Source: SZUA-370 sp034003955
GTDB lineage: Bacteria > Spirochaetota > Spirochaetia > Treponematales > UBA12059
Assembly: GCA_034003955.1 (NCBI GenBank)
Contig: JAVEXO010000018.1
Coordinates: 1-48,466 of the forward strand
Length of the DNA stretch: 48,466 nt
Direction of reading: 5' to 3'
The translations under genes were made by a program, and so were the position numbers. This document shows positions 1 to 8,000 of this stretch, piece by piece (within the stretch, counting starts at the first letter, position 1; each line of letters starts with the position of its first letter). The notes below the pieces were generated by a model. It was not told the DNA's origin, did not search any database, and saw nothing but the letters and a program-made list of their open reading frames with translations.

Positions 1-740
1 GTCCGCCACTCCGGGTCAATGGCAAGATGTACATTAGGGTATCTCAGGTAGGGGAGCATTGTCTGAACCGATTGCGTGACGCCGTATTTGCCAAGCTGAT
101 GATCAAGGATCACTATCCATCCTCGCTCCGCGGCGAATGCTATGTACGATTCAACAACAGAAGCCCTCAGTAAACCAATCTCTCCTTCAGGCCAACACGT
201 CCCAAAGATGATATAGAAGGCGGGGACAACACCAAGCGAACCATTGGCCTTGTCGTACAGGCCAGCATAGGCTTCCAGAAGTGGCGCTAGTTTTTCCTTT
301 GGATACTCTCCTAGTATGCCCATCGATGGCGAGTCTGGTTTGCCGTAGAATGCCAAGACCTGGTTGCCTGCCAGGATAGACTGACGCTCTGCGGCATAGA
401 GGGCCATCCGTTCAGCCTCTGCCAGGACTGGGTCCTGCTTACCATCGAAAGCCGGGCCGTAATCTATCCTATCGCCAGGAGAGCGAAGGACAAGGCCTCT
501 ATCCGGGTCTAGCGCCGATGGGAACAGACGATAGGGCGTGTCCCTTACAGGCTCATCCGGAACAGTAGCACTCGGCATGGCTGTCTGTGTTTGTGAGGCC
601 GAGACGAGTCGGCTATTGTCCTCTGGAACCTTCTCATCCACAGGCACAAAAGACGTTGTAGAACCAATCCCGACGAATACCATGATGCAGAACAGCGCTA
701 ATGAAACAATAGTAGACCTGATGCGTGACGACGCGGGCAT
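1..740 (-). CDS. Secreted protein of unknown function, 3' end cut by window edge
   Basis: The frame is open from an ATG at 740 to the window edge (246 codons, no stop). An AAGGA about 6 bases upstream supports this start. The N-terminus has a basic stretch and then a hydrophobic segment (about residues 11-30), consistent with a signal peptide or membrane anchor. After a variable linker there is a conserved-looking segment: FYGKPDSPSMGILGEYP, then a region reading VVPAFYIIFGTCW, then WIVILDHQLGKYG, ending with LAIDPEWR at the edge. From memory this resembles uncharacterised extracytoplasmic proteins of actinobacteria carrying YGxPxSxxLGVLGE, VVLDLQ and ALDPEWR motifs, perhaps with a TIM-barrel-like fold. 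No catalytic assignment is possible. It is divergent from the secreted protein at 877. Confidence 0.75.
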   Translation of the reverse strand, partial: MPASSRIRSTIVSLALFCIMVFVGIGSTTSFVPVDEKVPEDNSRLVSASQTQTAMPSATVPDEPVRDTPYRLFPSALDPDRGLVLRSPGDRIDYGPAFDGKQDPVLAEAERMALYAAERQSILAGNQVLAFYGKPDSPSMGILGEYPKEKLAPLLEAYAGLYDKANGSLGVVPAFYIIFGTCWPEGEIGLLRASVVESYIAFAAERGWIVILDHQLGKYGVTQSVQTMLPYLRYPNVHLAIDPEWR

Positions 741-876
741 GTGCCATCCTTAGCTGAGTAGTTTTCCACTAAAGTATCGGCGGCCAAGAGACCCACCTGA
801 ACTACCAGGGCTCATACTCAAGGGCATACCACGCTCATGCTAGCCAAAAGGCTTCCGTTTACCGATACTCATATCG

Positions 877-2262
877 ATGAAAACCATTAGTACTGCACAT
901 TGTTGCCGACCGAGGCTCGCCCGCATCGTCAGCCTGCTGCTCCTTGCGATACTGAGCGCGGGCTCAGGCTTTGCCCAAACCCTCTGGCCGGCCCTAGGTG
1001 GCGACACGCCTATAGACTCAATGGCTGAAAGCTCAGATATACGCAAGCGCCTATGGCCAGAGCTCTTTGAGGCGCCCCGCGTTGTGGCCAAGAGCTTCCA
1101 GGGATCTGAGGAACGCAACGCCTGGGGCCTCTGGTCTGTCTCGGTGGATACTGGAAAGGGAGCATTCTATATAATTGTTTCGCCACAACGAAATGGATCC
1201 TCACCCATCTACACCCAGGGAACCTGGATAGTAAAACGTTCTGACAGGAATGGTGAATTTCAGCAAGCCAAGATTTTTTTAAGAAGCGATCCAGGCACCT
1301 TTGCCCGTATCTACCCCGCAGGCTCTCGTTCGCGCATAGACATCATAGCTTACGGTGGCGTCATCTATCGCGAGCTTATGATACCCCTCTCATTCGAAGA
1401 TGTACTACGATCTCCATTTTCAAAGATACGCTCACTCACAGAAGATGTCATAGCCTGGGATATTTTCGCTCCTGACCCGGCCCTTTTCGGGGATGTAAGA
1501 AACCTGGCTGCGTCTGTACGTTCCTGGCTACCATCGCTTCGTTATACCGAAGACGGGGCCATAGACTCAGACGGTACAAGCGTCTATATATCAACTCTTA
1601 AAGAGCAAGCATCGCCGGCCGGACTCAATTGCTCTGGCTTTGTAAAATGGCTGGTAGACGGCATGCTACGGCCTATAACGGGATCGTACCTGTCGGTAGA
1701 CACACTCAGACAAAGAATGACCGCTTGGCGTGGCTCATCATTCACCCTTGGTTACGAGGAGAGCCTCGACCCATTCTTCGGCCTCGACTGGTCAAGGGCA
1801 CTCGCCAGGGCGGCCTGGTCGGCCTTCTATCCTTCCAGAGTCGACCCTTCTCCCCTGGCCAACGACGTTGATGAGGCTCCGTTTGCCCTGCGCGTCAGCG
1901 ATGCCGACCCTGTCAACGGTGGATCCAGGTATGAGGCATACTCGGACAATTTTGACGACGCCGGGCTCGACGTGCGCGGCCTCAAGGCAGCCCTCTTCCT
2001 GCTTGCCTCTCGTGAGCCTAATCGCTTCTACCTCGCCCAATTCAATGCACGGGACAAGACCCCCCCCAATCTCAGACGGTATTTCCATATTGCAGCCCTC
2101 TTCCCTTACTTCGACAAGGATGGGGTCTTCAAGGTAGATGTATTCGAAAGCGCAGCCGAGACATCCTTGGAGGGAGTCTTGAGTCGCGGCTATGAATTCG
2201 TAAAGCTTATACGAATGCCCTCGGCGGCGCACTTTGAGCCACAGACCCTGGCCACCCCGTGA
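877..2262 (+). CDS. Exported NlpC/P60-like (cysteine-peptidase-fold) protein, putative
   Basis: 461 residues. The N-terminus has basic residues, a leucine-rich core (about 17-27) and a likely signal peptidase site near GFA|Q, so the protein should reach the periplasm or outer surface. A motif LNCSGFVKW places a cysteine at about residue 252 as in NlpC/P60 and CHAP-like hydrolases, which carry a C[SG]GF helix start. A histidine in RYFHIAALFPYFD (about 404) followed by FKVDVFES could supply the remaining catalytic residues. The role as a cell-wall or peptide hydrolase is inference from these motifs only. The ATG at 877 has no visible Shine-Dalgarno. The stop overlaps the GTG start of the next gene by 4 bases, indicating translational coupling with the PhnP-like hydrolase. 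Confidence 0.7.
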   Translation: MKTISTAHCCRPRLARIVSLLLLAILSAGSGFAQTLWPALGGDTPIDSMAESSDIRKRLWPELFEAPRVVAKSFQGSEERNAWGLWSVSVDTGKGAFYIIVSPQRNGSSPIYTQGTWIVKRSDRNGEFQQAKIFLRSDPGTFARIYPAGSRSRIDIIAYGGVIYRELMIPLSFEDVLRSPFSKIRSLTEDVIAWDIFAPDPALFGDVRNLAASVRSWLPSLRYTEDGAIDSDGTSVYISTLKEQASPAGLNCSGFVKWLVDGMLRPITGSYLSVDTLRQRMTAWRGSSFTLGYEESLDPFFGLDWSRALARAAWSAFYPSRVDPSPLANDVDEAPFALRVSDADPVNGGSRYEAYSDNFDDAGLDVRGLKAALFLLASREPNRFYLAQFNARDKTPPNLRRYFHIAALFPYFDKDGVFKVDVFESAAETSLEGVLSRGYEFVKLIRMPSAAHFEPQTLATP

Positions 2263-3044
2263 GACTGCGTTTTTTAGGAACCGGCACGAGCCACGGGGTT
2301 CCTGTCCTTGGCTGCTCCTGCCCCGTCTGCTCATCGAGTGACACGCGGGATGTGCGCTATCGCTCTTCCATGCTCATCACCGGGGAGGGAGGAGAGTACA
2401 TTCTAATAGACGCCGGCCCTGAATTCAGGCTTCAGGGGCTCGCGGCGGGGCTCCATCGCCTCGATGCGGTCCTCATAACCCATGCCCATGCCGACCATAT
2501 CCATGGGCTCGATGATGTCCGTCCCCTGACGCGGGGCAGGATACTCCCTGTCTACGCCTCGGCATACGACGCAGAGGAGATACGGACACGCTTCGCCTAC
2601 GCCTTTGGCCATGGACAGGAAGGTGGAGGCAAGCCCCGCCTGGATCTAGTAGAAATCGGGCCAGAAGGAGCCAACGTGGGCTTACACCATGTAACACCTA
2701 TACCCCTGATGCATGGTTCCAGACCAATACTGGGCTACAGGATTGCTAGCCTTGCATACCTAACAGATTGTTCGGCGCTGCCAGAAGCCTCCAGAAGCCT
2801 GCTTGCAGGGCTCGATATCCTCGTCCTTGATGCGCTCAGGCTCCGACCCCATCCGACTCACTTCTCATTGGGCGAGGCCATAGACCTCGCTCGTACGCTC
2901 CAGCCCAAACGCCTGCTCTTGACCCATATATGCCACGACCTGTCGCATGCCCAGATACAAGCCTACTGTGACGCCCAGGGCTTGCCCTTTCCGGCTAGTC
3001 CGGCTTTTGACGGGCAGGAACTGGATCTTCCGTATACGCTCTAA
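2259..3044 (+). CDS. PhnP-like metallo-beta-lactamase-fold hydrolase
   Basis: 261 residues, GTG start overlapping the previous stop (GTGA). The protein opens with the family signature RFLGTGTSHGVPVLGC and a cysteine cluster CSCPVC (about residues 19-24) like the structural zinc site of PhnP. The metal-binding motif HAHADHIHGLDD sits near residue 76, a further metal ligand segment is LTDCSAL, and THICHDLSH is near the C-terminus. Proteins of this type hydrolyse cyclic phosphodiesters such as phosphoribosyl 1,2-cyclic phosphate, or act more broadly as cytosolic phosphodiesterases. No other phn genes are present, so the substrate is unknown. Its last 50 bases overlap the 3' end of the convergent sugar symporter gene. 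Confidence 0.85.
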   Translation: MRLRFLGTGTSHGVPVLGCSCPVCSSSDTRDVRYRSSMLITGEGGEYILIDAGPEFRLQGLAAGLHRLDAVLITHAHADHIHGLDDVRPLTRGRILPVYASAYDAEEIRTRFAYAFGHGQEGGGKPRLDLVEIGPEGANVGLHHVTPIPLMHGSRPILGYRIASLAYLTDCSALPEASRSLLAGLDILVLDALRLRPHPTHFSLGEAIDLARTLQPKRLLLTHICHDLSHAQIQAYCDAQGLPFPASPAFDGQELDLPYTL

Positions 3045-4365
3045 GCACTACCCAGCCAGCCAGAGTCAGAACTGCCGCGAGCACTCCAGAAAGCCTTATA
3101 CCCGTGGATCGTTCAGCACTTCTTCCAAATAGCAGGAGTGAAGGGAATGCAAGGTTAGCCGTAGATACGGCCAACTTCATGGCAAAGCTGTTTACACCAA
3201 AATAGGCTCCCTCAATGGCCATGCCTCCACTCTCCGAACGTTTATGTGCCGCATCTGCCACCATGGCCGTCGGTAGTATTCCAAAGGCGGCGGAAGCAAC
3301 AGACTGGAACAGTGCGATGAAAGCCATCCAGGCAAGGGTGGGTATCGATGGAATCAGGCCAACCATGGGGATGATGGCAAACACCACTAGTTGTGCTATA
3401 AAACCCATGGATAAGGTTCGTTTCTTGCCCAGGACACTCGCCAGCTTCATGACTGCAGGGTACCAGAGGAAGCTAAGACCAAAGATTGTAGCCGCAAGCG
3501 TAAATGCTGCAGACTCGGCGAGCCCCATCAACGCCGATACATAGTATGCTATGCCAATCTCGAGGAAGGTGTTCGCCGTATAGTACAGGAAGCTAGCCGA
3601 TACGAGTATGCGGAACGGTTTGTCCTTCATGGCGAGCCTGATGGCCGAGAATGCCGGCGTCTCAGAAACACCGCCCGAAGCGTATTTCTTCTCATCTATA
3701 AGAAAGACAGGAAGCAACATCATGATGGCCGCGGCGGCTCCTAAAATGGCTACTGCTTGGTGGAAAGCCTCGAGGGGAGATACTCCGCTCGACATGAGTG
3801 CATCCTTGATGGCGTACACGGCGTTACCCGATGCAAAACCCAGAGCCCAGGTTACCGAAGTCAAGGCGCTGAGGAACAGGCGATCCTTTGAATCGGCTCC
3901 AAGCTCTGCTATGAGTGCACTATATGGCATGACATACATGGTGAGGCAGACAGTGCCCCCAAGAGCCATGACGAAGAGCCAGACGGTGTTGAGAGGAGCA
4001 ATACCCTGAATGGGCGGGAAAAACTGGGCCAAGGCAAAAAACACCGAGGGCAGGGCACCAAGAGCCATGAAGGTCCGCCTTCTACCGAAGCGGGATCGTG
4101 ATCGATCAGACAACCCCGCTATCAGAGGATCGTTGACGGCGTCAAAGAGCCTGGCGCTGAAGGCCGCGAGACCTACCACGGTCAGGAACCCGGCTATGGC
4201 ACCTTGAGGCACGAAGGCTGGCATCGCTTCCTTGCCCGTTTCCGGAGGAAGGAAAAAGTAGGAAAGAAGGTTGTTGGCCAGGAAGGTGGTCAGAGACCAT
4301 CCAAACTGGCCGAGTGCAAATATGATTTTTTGACCAAGACTCAACCTGGGCCTTCCGCTGCTCAT
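2995..4365 (-). CDS. GPH-family sugar:cation symporter (MFS fold)
   Basis: 456 residues with about 12 hydrophobic segments. The N-terminus LGQKIIFALGQFGWSLTTFLANNLLSYFFLP and the loop DAVNDPLIAGLSDRSRSRFGRRR are typical of MelB/GPH transporters, which carry glycosides together with sodium or protons. The ATG at 4365 has GAGGT upstream and overlaps the stop of the beta-glucosidase gene by 4 bases, so both genes are translated together. Import of a beta-glucoside followed by cytosolic hydrolysis by the neighbouring GH1 enzyme is the natural reading. The 3' end runs 50 bases into the convergent PhnP-like gene. Confidence 0.88.
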   Translation of the reverse strand: MSSGRPRLSLGQKIIFALGQFGWSLTTFLANNLLSYFFLPPETGKEAMPAFVPQGAIAGFLTVVGLAAFSARLFDAVNDPLIAGLSDRSRSRFGRRRTFMALGALPSVFFALAQFFPPIQGIAPLNTVWLFVMALGGTVCLTMYVMPYSALIAELGADSKDRLFLSALTSVTWALGFASGNAVYAIKDALMSSGVSPLEAFHQAVAILGAAAAIMMLLPVFLIDEKKYASGGVSETPAFSAIRLAMKDKPFRILVSASFLYYTANTFLEIGIAYYVSALMGLAESAAFTLAATIFGLSFLWYPAVMKLASVLGKKRTLSMGFIAQLVVFAIIPMVGLIPSIPTLAWMAFIALFQSVASAAFGILPTAMVADAAHKRSESGGMAIEGAYFGVNSFAMKLAVSTANLAFPSLLLFGRSAERSTGIRLSGVLAAVLTLAGWVVLRAYTEDPVPARQKPD

Positions 4366-5741
4366 AGCGCACCTCGTACTTGCTGTAAGTCTCTTGTGGC
4401 AATAAGCCGGGCATAGGCTAAGCCACTATCCTTCATGGTTCTCTTCTGGGTCTTGTAGTCTACATGTATCAAACCGAACCTTTTTGAGAAACCCTCGGCC
4501 CACTCGAAGTTGTCGGTGAGGCTCCAGACGAAACAGCCTCTCAGGTCGCTACCCTTTTCAATGGCATTGAGCATGCTGCCTAACTCCCCTGCAAGAAAGT
4601 CTACCCGACGATGATCGGCTACCCGTCTGCCTTCTGGACCATCATCTACGCTGTCTGTCCAGGCCGATCCGAATTCGGTAACATAGACAGGAGGGTTACC
4701 ATACTCTTCACGAAGTGAGGCCAAGACCTCGCTCATGCCTTCGTGGTAAACCTCCCAACCCATTGCCGTCCTTTGATCCGTCTCAGGCACATCCCTTGTT
4801 TCCTTACCGCTCACATCTGCCTTGACGAGGGGCACCCATGGATTGTTCCTGGCAAATTCACGGCTATAGTAGTTGAGCCCCACGAAGTCTACAGGCCTTG
4901 CTATTATTTCCATGTCTCCAGGCCGTACGGGAGGCTTTAGAATCAATCTGTCACATATCATCCTTGGATAAGCGCCCTTGAGAATGGGGTCAAAGGTAAC
5001 ACCGTTCATGAAGGCATTGGCTCGCTCAGCCGCGGCCATATCGTGTGCCGATGGAGAAGCCGGGTGCACTGGTGTCCAGCTTAATGATGGCCCGATCCTG
5101 GCATCTGCAAGCTCTGCCCTCACGGCCGCCATTGCCATACCATGGGCGAGCAAAACGTGGTGTATCACAGGAAGGTAGATGAAGGGGTTCTTCCTGCCAG
5201 GGGCGTGGGTCCCGAATAGATGGCCAAAACAGGAGAACTCGAAAGGCTCGTTTACCGTTATCCAGGTCTTGACCCTATCTCCCAGCGCTTTGGAAACGAT
5301 AGACGCATAATCGGCAAAGATGGGCACTATGGCCCGGTTGGCAAAACCACCCATGTCACGCTGAAGCCTTGAAGGCAGGTCCCAATGGAACAAAGTCGGT
5401 ACGGGTTGGATGCCACGAGAGAGAAGCCCATCTACGAGCCTTGAGTAGAAGTCCAGGCCTGCCTGGTTAATCTGGCCGCGACCTTCAGGCAACACCCTGG
5501 GCCATGAGATGGAGAAGCGATAGGCCTGCAGCTCCATGGCCGCTGCCAGGTCCAGGTCCTCTTCCCAGCGCCTATAATGATCGCAGGCTATCATGCCCGT
5601 ATCACCATTCCTTACGTTTCCCCTATGGCTTACAAAATCGTCCCAGATCGAGCGGCCCTTGCCATCGGCATCGAATGCGCCTTCTATCTGATAGGCAGCC
5701 GAGGCCGCTCCCATAACGAATTCTGCAGGAAATAGCTGCAT
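4362..5741 (-). CDS. GH1 family beta-glucosidase
   Basis: 459 residues from the chosen ATG at 5741, the usual GH1 length. It hydrolyses beta-glucosides, probably in the cytoplasm since no signal peptide is visible. The start MQLFPAEFVMGAASAAYQIEG is the classical GH1 N-terminus, and GGAGG lies 7 bases before this ATG. A longer in-frame start at 5801 would place translation inside the operator palindrome and is less likely. The acid/base glutamate is in WITVNEPFEF (about residue 164) and the nucleophile in VYVTEFGSAW (about 364). The usual asparagine after the nucleophile (TENG) is phenylalanine here. The C-terminal GCFVWSLTDNFEWAEGFSKRFGL motif closes the barrel. It is co-transcribed with the symporter and lies just downstream of a TetR regulator. 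Confidence 0.93.
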   Translation of the reverse strand: MQLFPAEFVMGAASAAYQIEGAFDADGKGRSIWDDFVSHRGNVRNGDTGMIACDHYRRWEEDLDLAAAMELQAYRFSISWPRVLPEGRGQINQAGLDFYSRLVDGLLSRGIQPVPTLFHWDLPSRLQRDMGGFANRAIVPIFADYASIVSKALGDRVKTWITVNEPFEFSCFGHLFGTHAPGRKNPFIYLPVIHHVLLAHGMAMAAVRAELADARIGPSLSWTPVHPASPSAHDMAAAERANAFMNGVTFDPILKGAYPRMICDRLILKPPVRPGDMEIIARPVDFVGLNYYSREFARNNPWVPLVKADVSGKETRDVPETDQRTAMGWEVYHEGMSEVLASLREEYGNPPVYVTEFGSAWTDSVDDGPEGRRVADHRRVDFLAGELGSMLNAIEKGSDLRGCFVWSLTDNFEWAEGFSKRFGLIHVDYKTQKRTMKDSGLAYARLIATRDLQQVRGAL

Positions 5742-5784
5742 GCGGCGTCCTCCATCATGAGTAGATACGGCAAGCGTATAGTTC

Positions 5785-5802
5785 ATTGACTGATTAGTCA
5801 AT
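5785..5802. promoter_or_regulatory. Palindromic operator candidate (TetR-type) in the bgl promoter
   Basis: ATTGACTGATTAGTCAAT is a perfect inverted repeat with 7-base arms around a 4-base centre. It lies between the tetR stop (5842) and the GH1 start (5741). On the minus strand the left arm gives a TTGACT -35-like box, with TATACG (5775-5780) 15 bases further on as a possible -10. The size and symmetry fit a TetR dimer site, and the adjacent tetR gene is the obvious candidate repressor. Binding is inferred. Confidence 0.7.
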
Positions 5803-5841
5803 CATATTTTCTATGCCTTCCTCCGATGGGTATCGCTGTAA

Positions 5842-6465
5842 TCATGATATGCCGAGTAGCTTGACCAGTGTTAGCGCTATGAGACGAGCAGGGTCGTCTA
5901 CTCCCTCGAAGAAGAAGTCAAACTTCTTGCGCTCAAGTTTACTCGCACGACTCTTCATCAACTGGCTTACCGCCGCATCCAGAATGAAGGCGACGACGCG
6001 GGGATCGGCCTTGATGGCTCCTGACTCTTGTGTATTTCTGACCAAGGCAAGCCACTTGTCTGCAGCATCACGTTCCAGGGGTAGCACATCATCGGAGAAT
6101 CGGGCATTCTCCGATAATGACAGAGACAACCAGAGCGATATGAGGTTTGGTTCGTCGCTGGCGGTCTCCCAGGCACTCTTGAGCGCGTGCTCCAGAATAG
6201 AGGCGATTGAACCTTCGGTATTCATATCCAAGCGCTCACCTTCCATTGTAGCACCACGGGCCACAACGGCACGCACGAGATGATCCTTGGTAGGAAAGTA
6301 GCTGAACAGAGAGCCGTGAGATATACCCGCAGCCTTGGCAATGTCGGCCATGCGGGTTCCTGATATGCCGTCGCGACCCAGTACCTCGGCCGCGACGCGT
6401 AGAATGCGCTCTCGTTTCTCAGCGGGTATATTGTTAAATGTTTCCGTATGGTATGAGCCAGGCAT
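5842..6465 (-). CDS. TetR/AcrR family transcriptional regulator
   Basis: 207 residues from the ATG at 6465. A TTG at 6501 would add 12 residues outside the conserved domain. The N-terminal helix-turn-helix is clear: KRERILRVAAEVLGRDGISGTRMADIAKAAG, then ISHGSLFSYFPTKDHLVRAV at about residues 34-53. The C-terminal ligand-binding half (about 65-207) is variable, as in the family. It sits upstream of the GH1-symporter pair on the same strand, 100 bases from the GH1 start, with an 18-bp palindrome between them. It probably represses that pair and releases DNA on binding an unknown effector. Its own promoter is near or inside the N gap and cannot be judged. Confidence 0.88.
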   Translation of the reverse strand: MPGSYHTETFNNIPAEKRERILRVAAEVLGRDGISGTRMADIAKAAGISHGSLFSYFPTKDHLVRAVVARGATMEGERLDMNTEGSIASILEHALKSAWETASDEPNLISLWLSLSLSENARFSDDVLPLERDAADKWLALVRNTQESGAIKADPRVVAFILDAAVSQLMKSRASKLERKKFDFFFEGVDDPARLIALTLVKLLGIS

Positions 6466-6521
6466 GGCAAGAGTATCGATCCAGGGCGGTCGGCTGGTCA
6501 ACTACCATGAGAGCCCCGATG

Positions 6522-6621
6522 NNNNNNNNNNNNNNNNNNNNNNNNNNNNNNNNNNNNNNNNNNNNNNNNNNNNNNNNNNNNNNNNNNNNNNNNNNNNNNN
6601 NNNNNNNNNNNNNNNNNNNNN
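6522..6621. other. Assembly gap of exactly 100 N
   Basis: A run of 100 N replaces the sequence upstream of tetR. A round 100 is the usual placeholder for a scaffold join of unknown length, so the true distance between tetR and the following gene, and even their adjacency, is not established. A long GC-rich hairpin begins two bases after the gap. Confidence 0.98.
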
Positions 6622-6623
6622 GA

Positions 6624-6664
6624 CCGAACGCCGTGCGCCAATGTAAAAAGGCGGCGGCGTTCGG
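6624..6664 (-). terminator. Hairpin downstream of the TPR protein gene, possible terminator
   Basis: CCGAACGCC (6624-6632) pairs perfectly with GGCGTTCGG (6656-6664). An inner CGCC/GGCG pair (6636-6639 and 6650-6653) extends the stem. It starts 14 bases past the stop of the minus-strand gene ending at 6679. Any T-tract on the minus strand would lie inside the N gap, so intrinsic termination cannot be confirmed. Confidence 0.6.
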
Positions 6665-6678
6665 TAAGCCAGGGCGTC

Positions 6679-7932
6679 TTATTTAGTATCGCCTGCTATG
6701 CGGGTTATAATCTCACCGGCTTTTTCCTGGTACTTGGCAGGATCACCGTCCATGGCCTTCTGTAGATACGACTTAGCCTCGTCGAAACGACGTGATGCGT
6801 ATGCGTTGATGCCAAGTGCATAGTTAGTAATAGGAGCATCACTGCCCAGGGTCATGGCCTTCTTGTAATACTCGTCGGCCAGGGCGTACTCTCCCTTGGC
6901 ATAGGCTATGAGGCCAAGATAGTACGGAGGGATATAGCTAGCAGGATTCTTGAGTGCAGCCTGGGAGAATGATTTATATGCCATCTCAAGGTCTTTGTCC
7001 CCATAGGAACGAACCCCTGAAGTTACCAGTTCCGCAAAAGTCTTCTGCCCCTCAAGGTATGCACGGAAATCGGATTCCACCGCCGCCTCTCCATGCCATT
7101 TCAAGAAGAAGTCCCTGACAATGACCTGGTTCTGTTCCAGGCTAGCCTCCGGTGAAAGTCTTGCCACGGCATCCCAGATGAAACGGTTGTATCTGCGGTC
7201 GGGGCTGTTGAGGAAGAATGAAACGAGGGCCCATGACTCAGGATAGAAAACGTCGAGGCCAGAGCGGGCATCTTCTGCAGACAGAAGCATCAGTTCTGAG
7301 ACAGCATAGAGCCGCGACTGCGACATGAGCAGCTTGACTGTCTCGAGCCATGACTGGTTCTCGGTGTAGGCTACCAAGCCTGACTTGTCATCCAGGCGGG
7401 TCTTCTCGAAGTACACGGCAAAGCCTTCGCGCATCCAAAGGGGTGGCTCGGGAACGAAGGCCTTTAAAAACTGGACAAAGGCCTGATGAGCCAGGGAGGC
7501 GTCGAAATCATCGGCTTCCTTGGAGAAGATGACGAGCTCAGAACGTTCTACCGTCGGATAGTGCAGATATACAAAATCGTCCTTCGTCTCTCCTATAACC
7601 TTTTTAAGGTAGGTGTCGAAGGCGTCCTTGTCAGAAAATTTCCTGACAGTAAGCGGGCCTTTGAGCCTGGCCTCGTCGAATCGGAACGATTCATTGAAAA
7701 CATCAAAAAGCCCGTCCAGTTCCTTGGCAAGCGCCTGGGCCTCTTCCTTGCCCGAGTCAGACCAGACGGCGTAATGACGGGAGCTGGCACCCGAGAACTC
7801 TACTGCAGGGGCGGCCGCTACCGTAGCGACAACGGGAGCAGGATTGTCGGTTCCCGGCGCCGGGGCATCCTGAGCGCCCGCACACACAACAACCATCAGC
7901 GCGATGGCCGCGAGGCATAATGATCTCTTCAC
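6679..7932 (-). CDS. Exported TPR protein with degenerate peptidase-MA-like domain
   Basis: 417 residues from the GTG at 7932, chosen because GGAGGG lies 7 bases upstream. An ATG 15 bases earlier would overlap that Shine-Dalgarno. The N-terminus is a signal sequence ending VVVCAGAQ. The cysteine could be a relaxed spirochaetal lipobox, but A-G-A|Q also suits signal peptidase I. The middle (about 45-280) resembles gluzincin peptidase-MA-like domains: the place of HExxH reads AHQAFVQFL, so the glutamate and second histidine are missing, while the later WMREGFAVYFE glutamate segment is present. It is therefore probably a non-catalytic binding domain. The C-terminal third carries at least two TPR units (PPYYLGLIAYAKGEYALADEYY and the next). 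A clear sigma-70 promoter lies upstream. Confidence 0.8.
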   Translation of the reverse strand: MKRSLCLAAIALMVVVCAGAQDAPAPGTDNPAPVVATVAAAPAVEFSGASSRHYAVWSDSGKEEAQALAKELDGLFDVFNESFRFDEARLKGPLTVRKFSDKDAFDTYLKKVIGETKDDFVYLHYPTVERSELVIFSKEADDFDASLAHQAFVQFLKAFVPEPPLWMREGFAVYFEKTRLDDKSGLVAYTENQSWLETVKLLMSQSRLYAVSELMLLSAEDARSGLDVFYPESWALVSFFLNSPDRRYNRFIWDAVARLSPEASLEQNQVIVRDFFLKWHGEAAVESDFRAYLEGQKTFAELVTSGVRSYGDKDLEMAYKSFSQAALKNPASYIPPYYLGLIAYAKGEYALADEYYKKAMTLGSDAPITNYALGINAYASRRFDEAKSYLQKAMDGDPAKYQEKAGEIITRIAGDTK

Positions 7933-7956
7933 TGTGGTACCCTCCATGGAATATAA

Positions 7957-7985
7957 ATCCTAAACTCCGTCCGTCTCATTGTCAA
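7957..7985 (-). promoter_or_regulatory. Sigma-70-type promoter for the TPR protein gene
   Basis: On the minus strand TTGACA (7980-7985) is followed after exactly 17 bases by TAGGAT (7957-7962). The start site would fall near 7950, about 18 bases before the GTG at 7932, leaving room for the GGAGGG Shine-Dalgarno. The -35 box sits in the loop of an inverted repeat described separately. Confidence 0.65.
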
Positions 7986-7995
7986 ACACGGACGG
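7967..7995. repeat. Inverted repeat enclosing the -35 box
   Basis: CCGTCCGT (7967-7974) and ACGGACGG (7988-7995) form a perfect 8-bp stem with a 13-base loop that contains the TTGACA of the promoter above. It begins 5 bases beyond the stop of the upstream P-loop/Asp23 gene. It may be a weak terminator for that gene, an operator for the downstream promoter, or both. There is no T-tract of normal length. Confidence 0.6.
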
Positions 7996-8000
7996 TTCAT

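Noticed and set aside
841..876. Leaderless start for the gene at 877
   Set aside because: A GATACT box ends seven bases before the ATG, but there is no extended -10 or acceptable -35, so the evidence is weaker than for dapF.
5742..5801. Longer GH1 start at 5801
   Set aside because: That ATG lies in the operator palindrome, while the ATG at 5741 has a strong Shine-Dalgarno and gives the canonical N-terminus.
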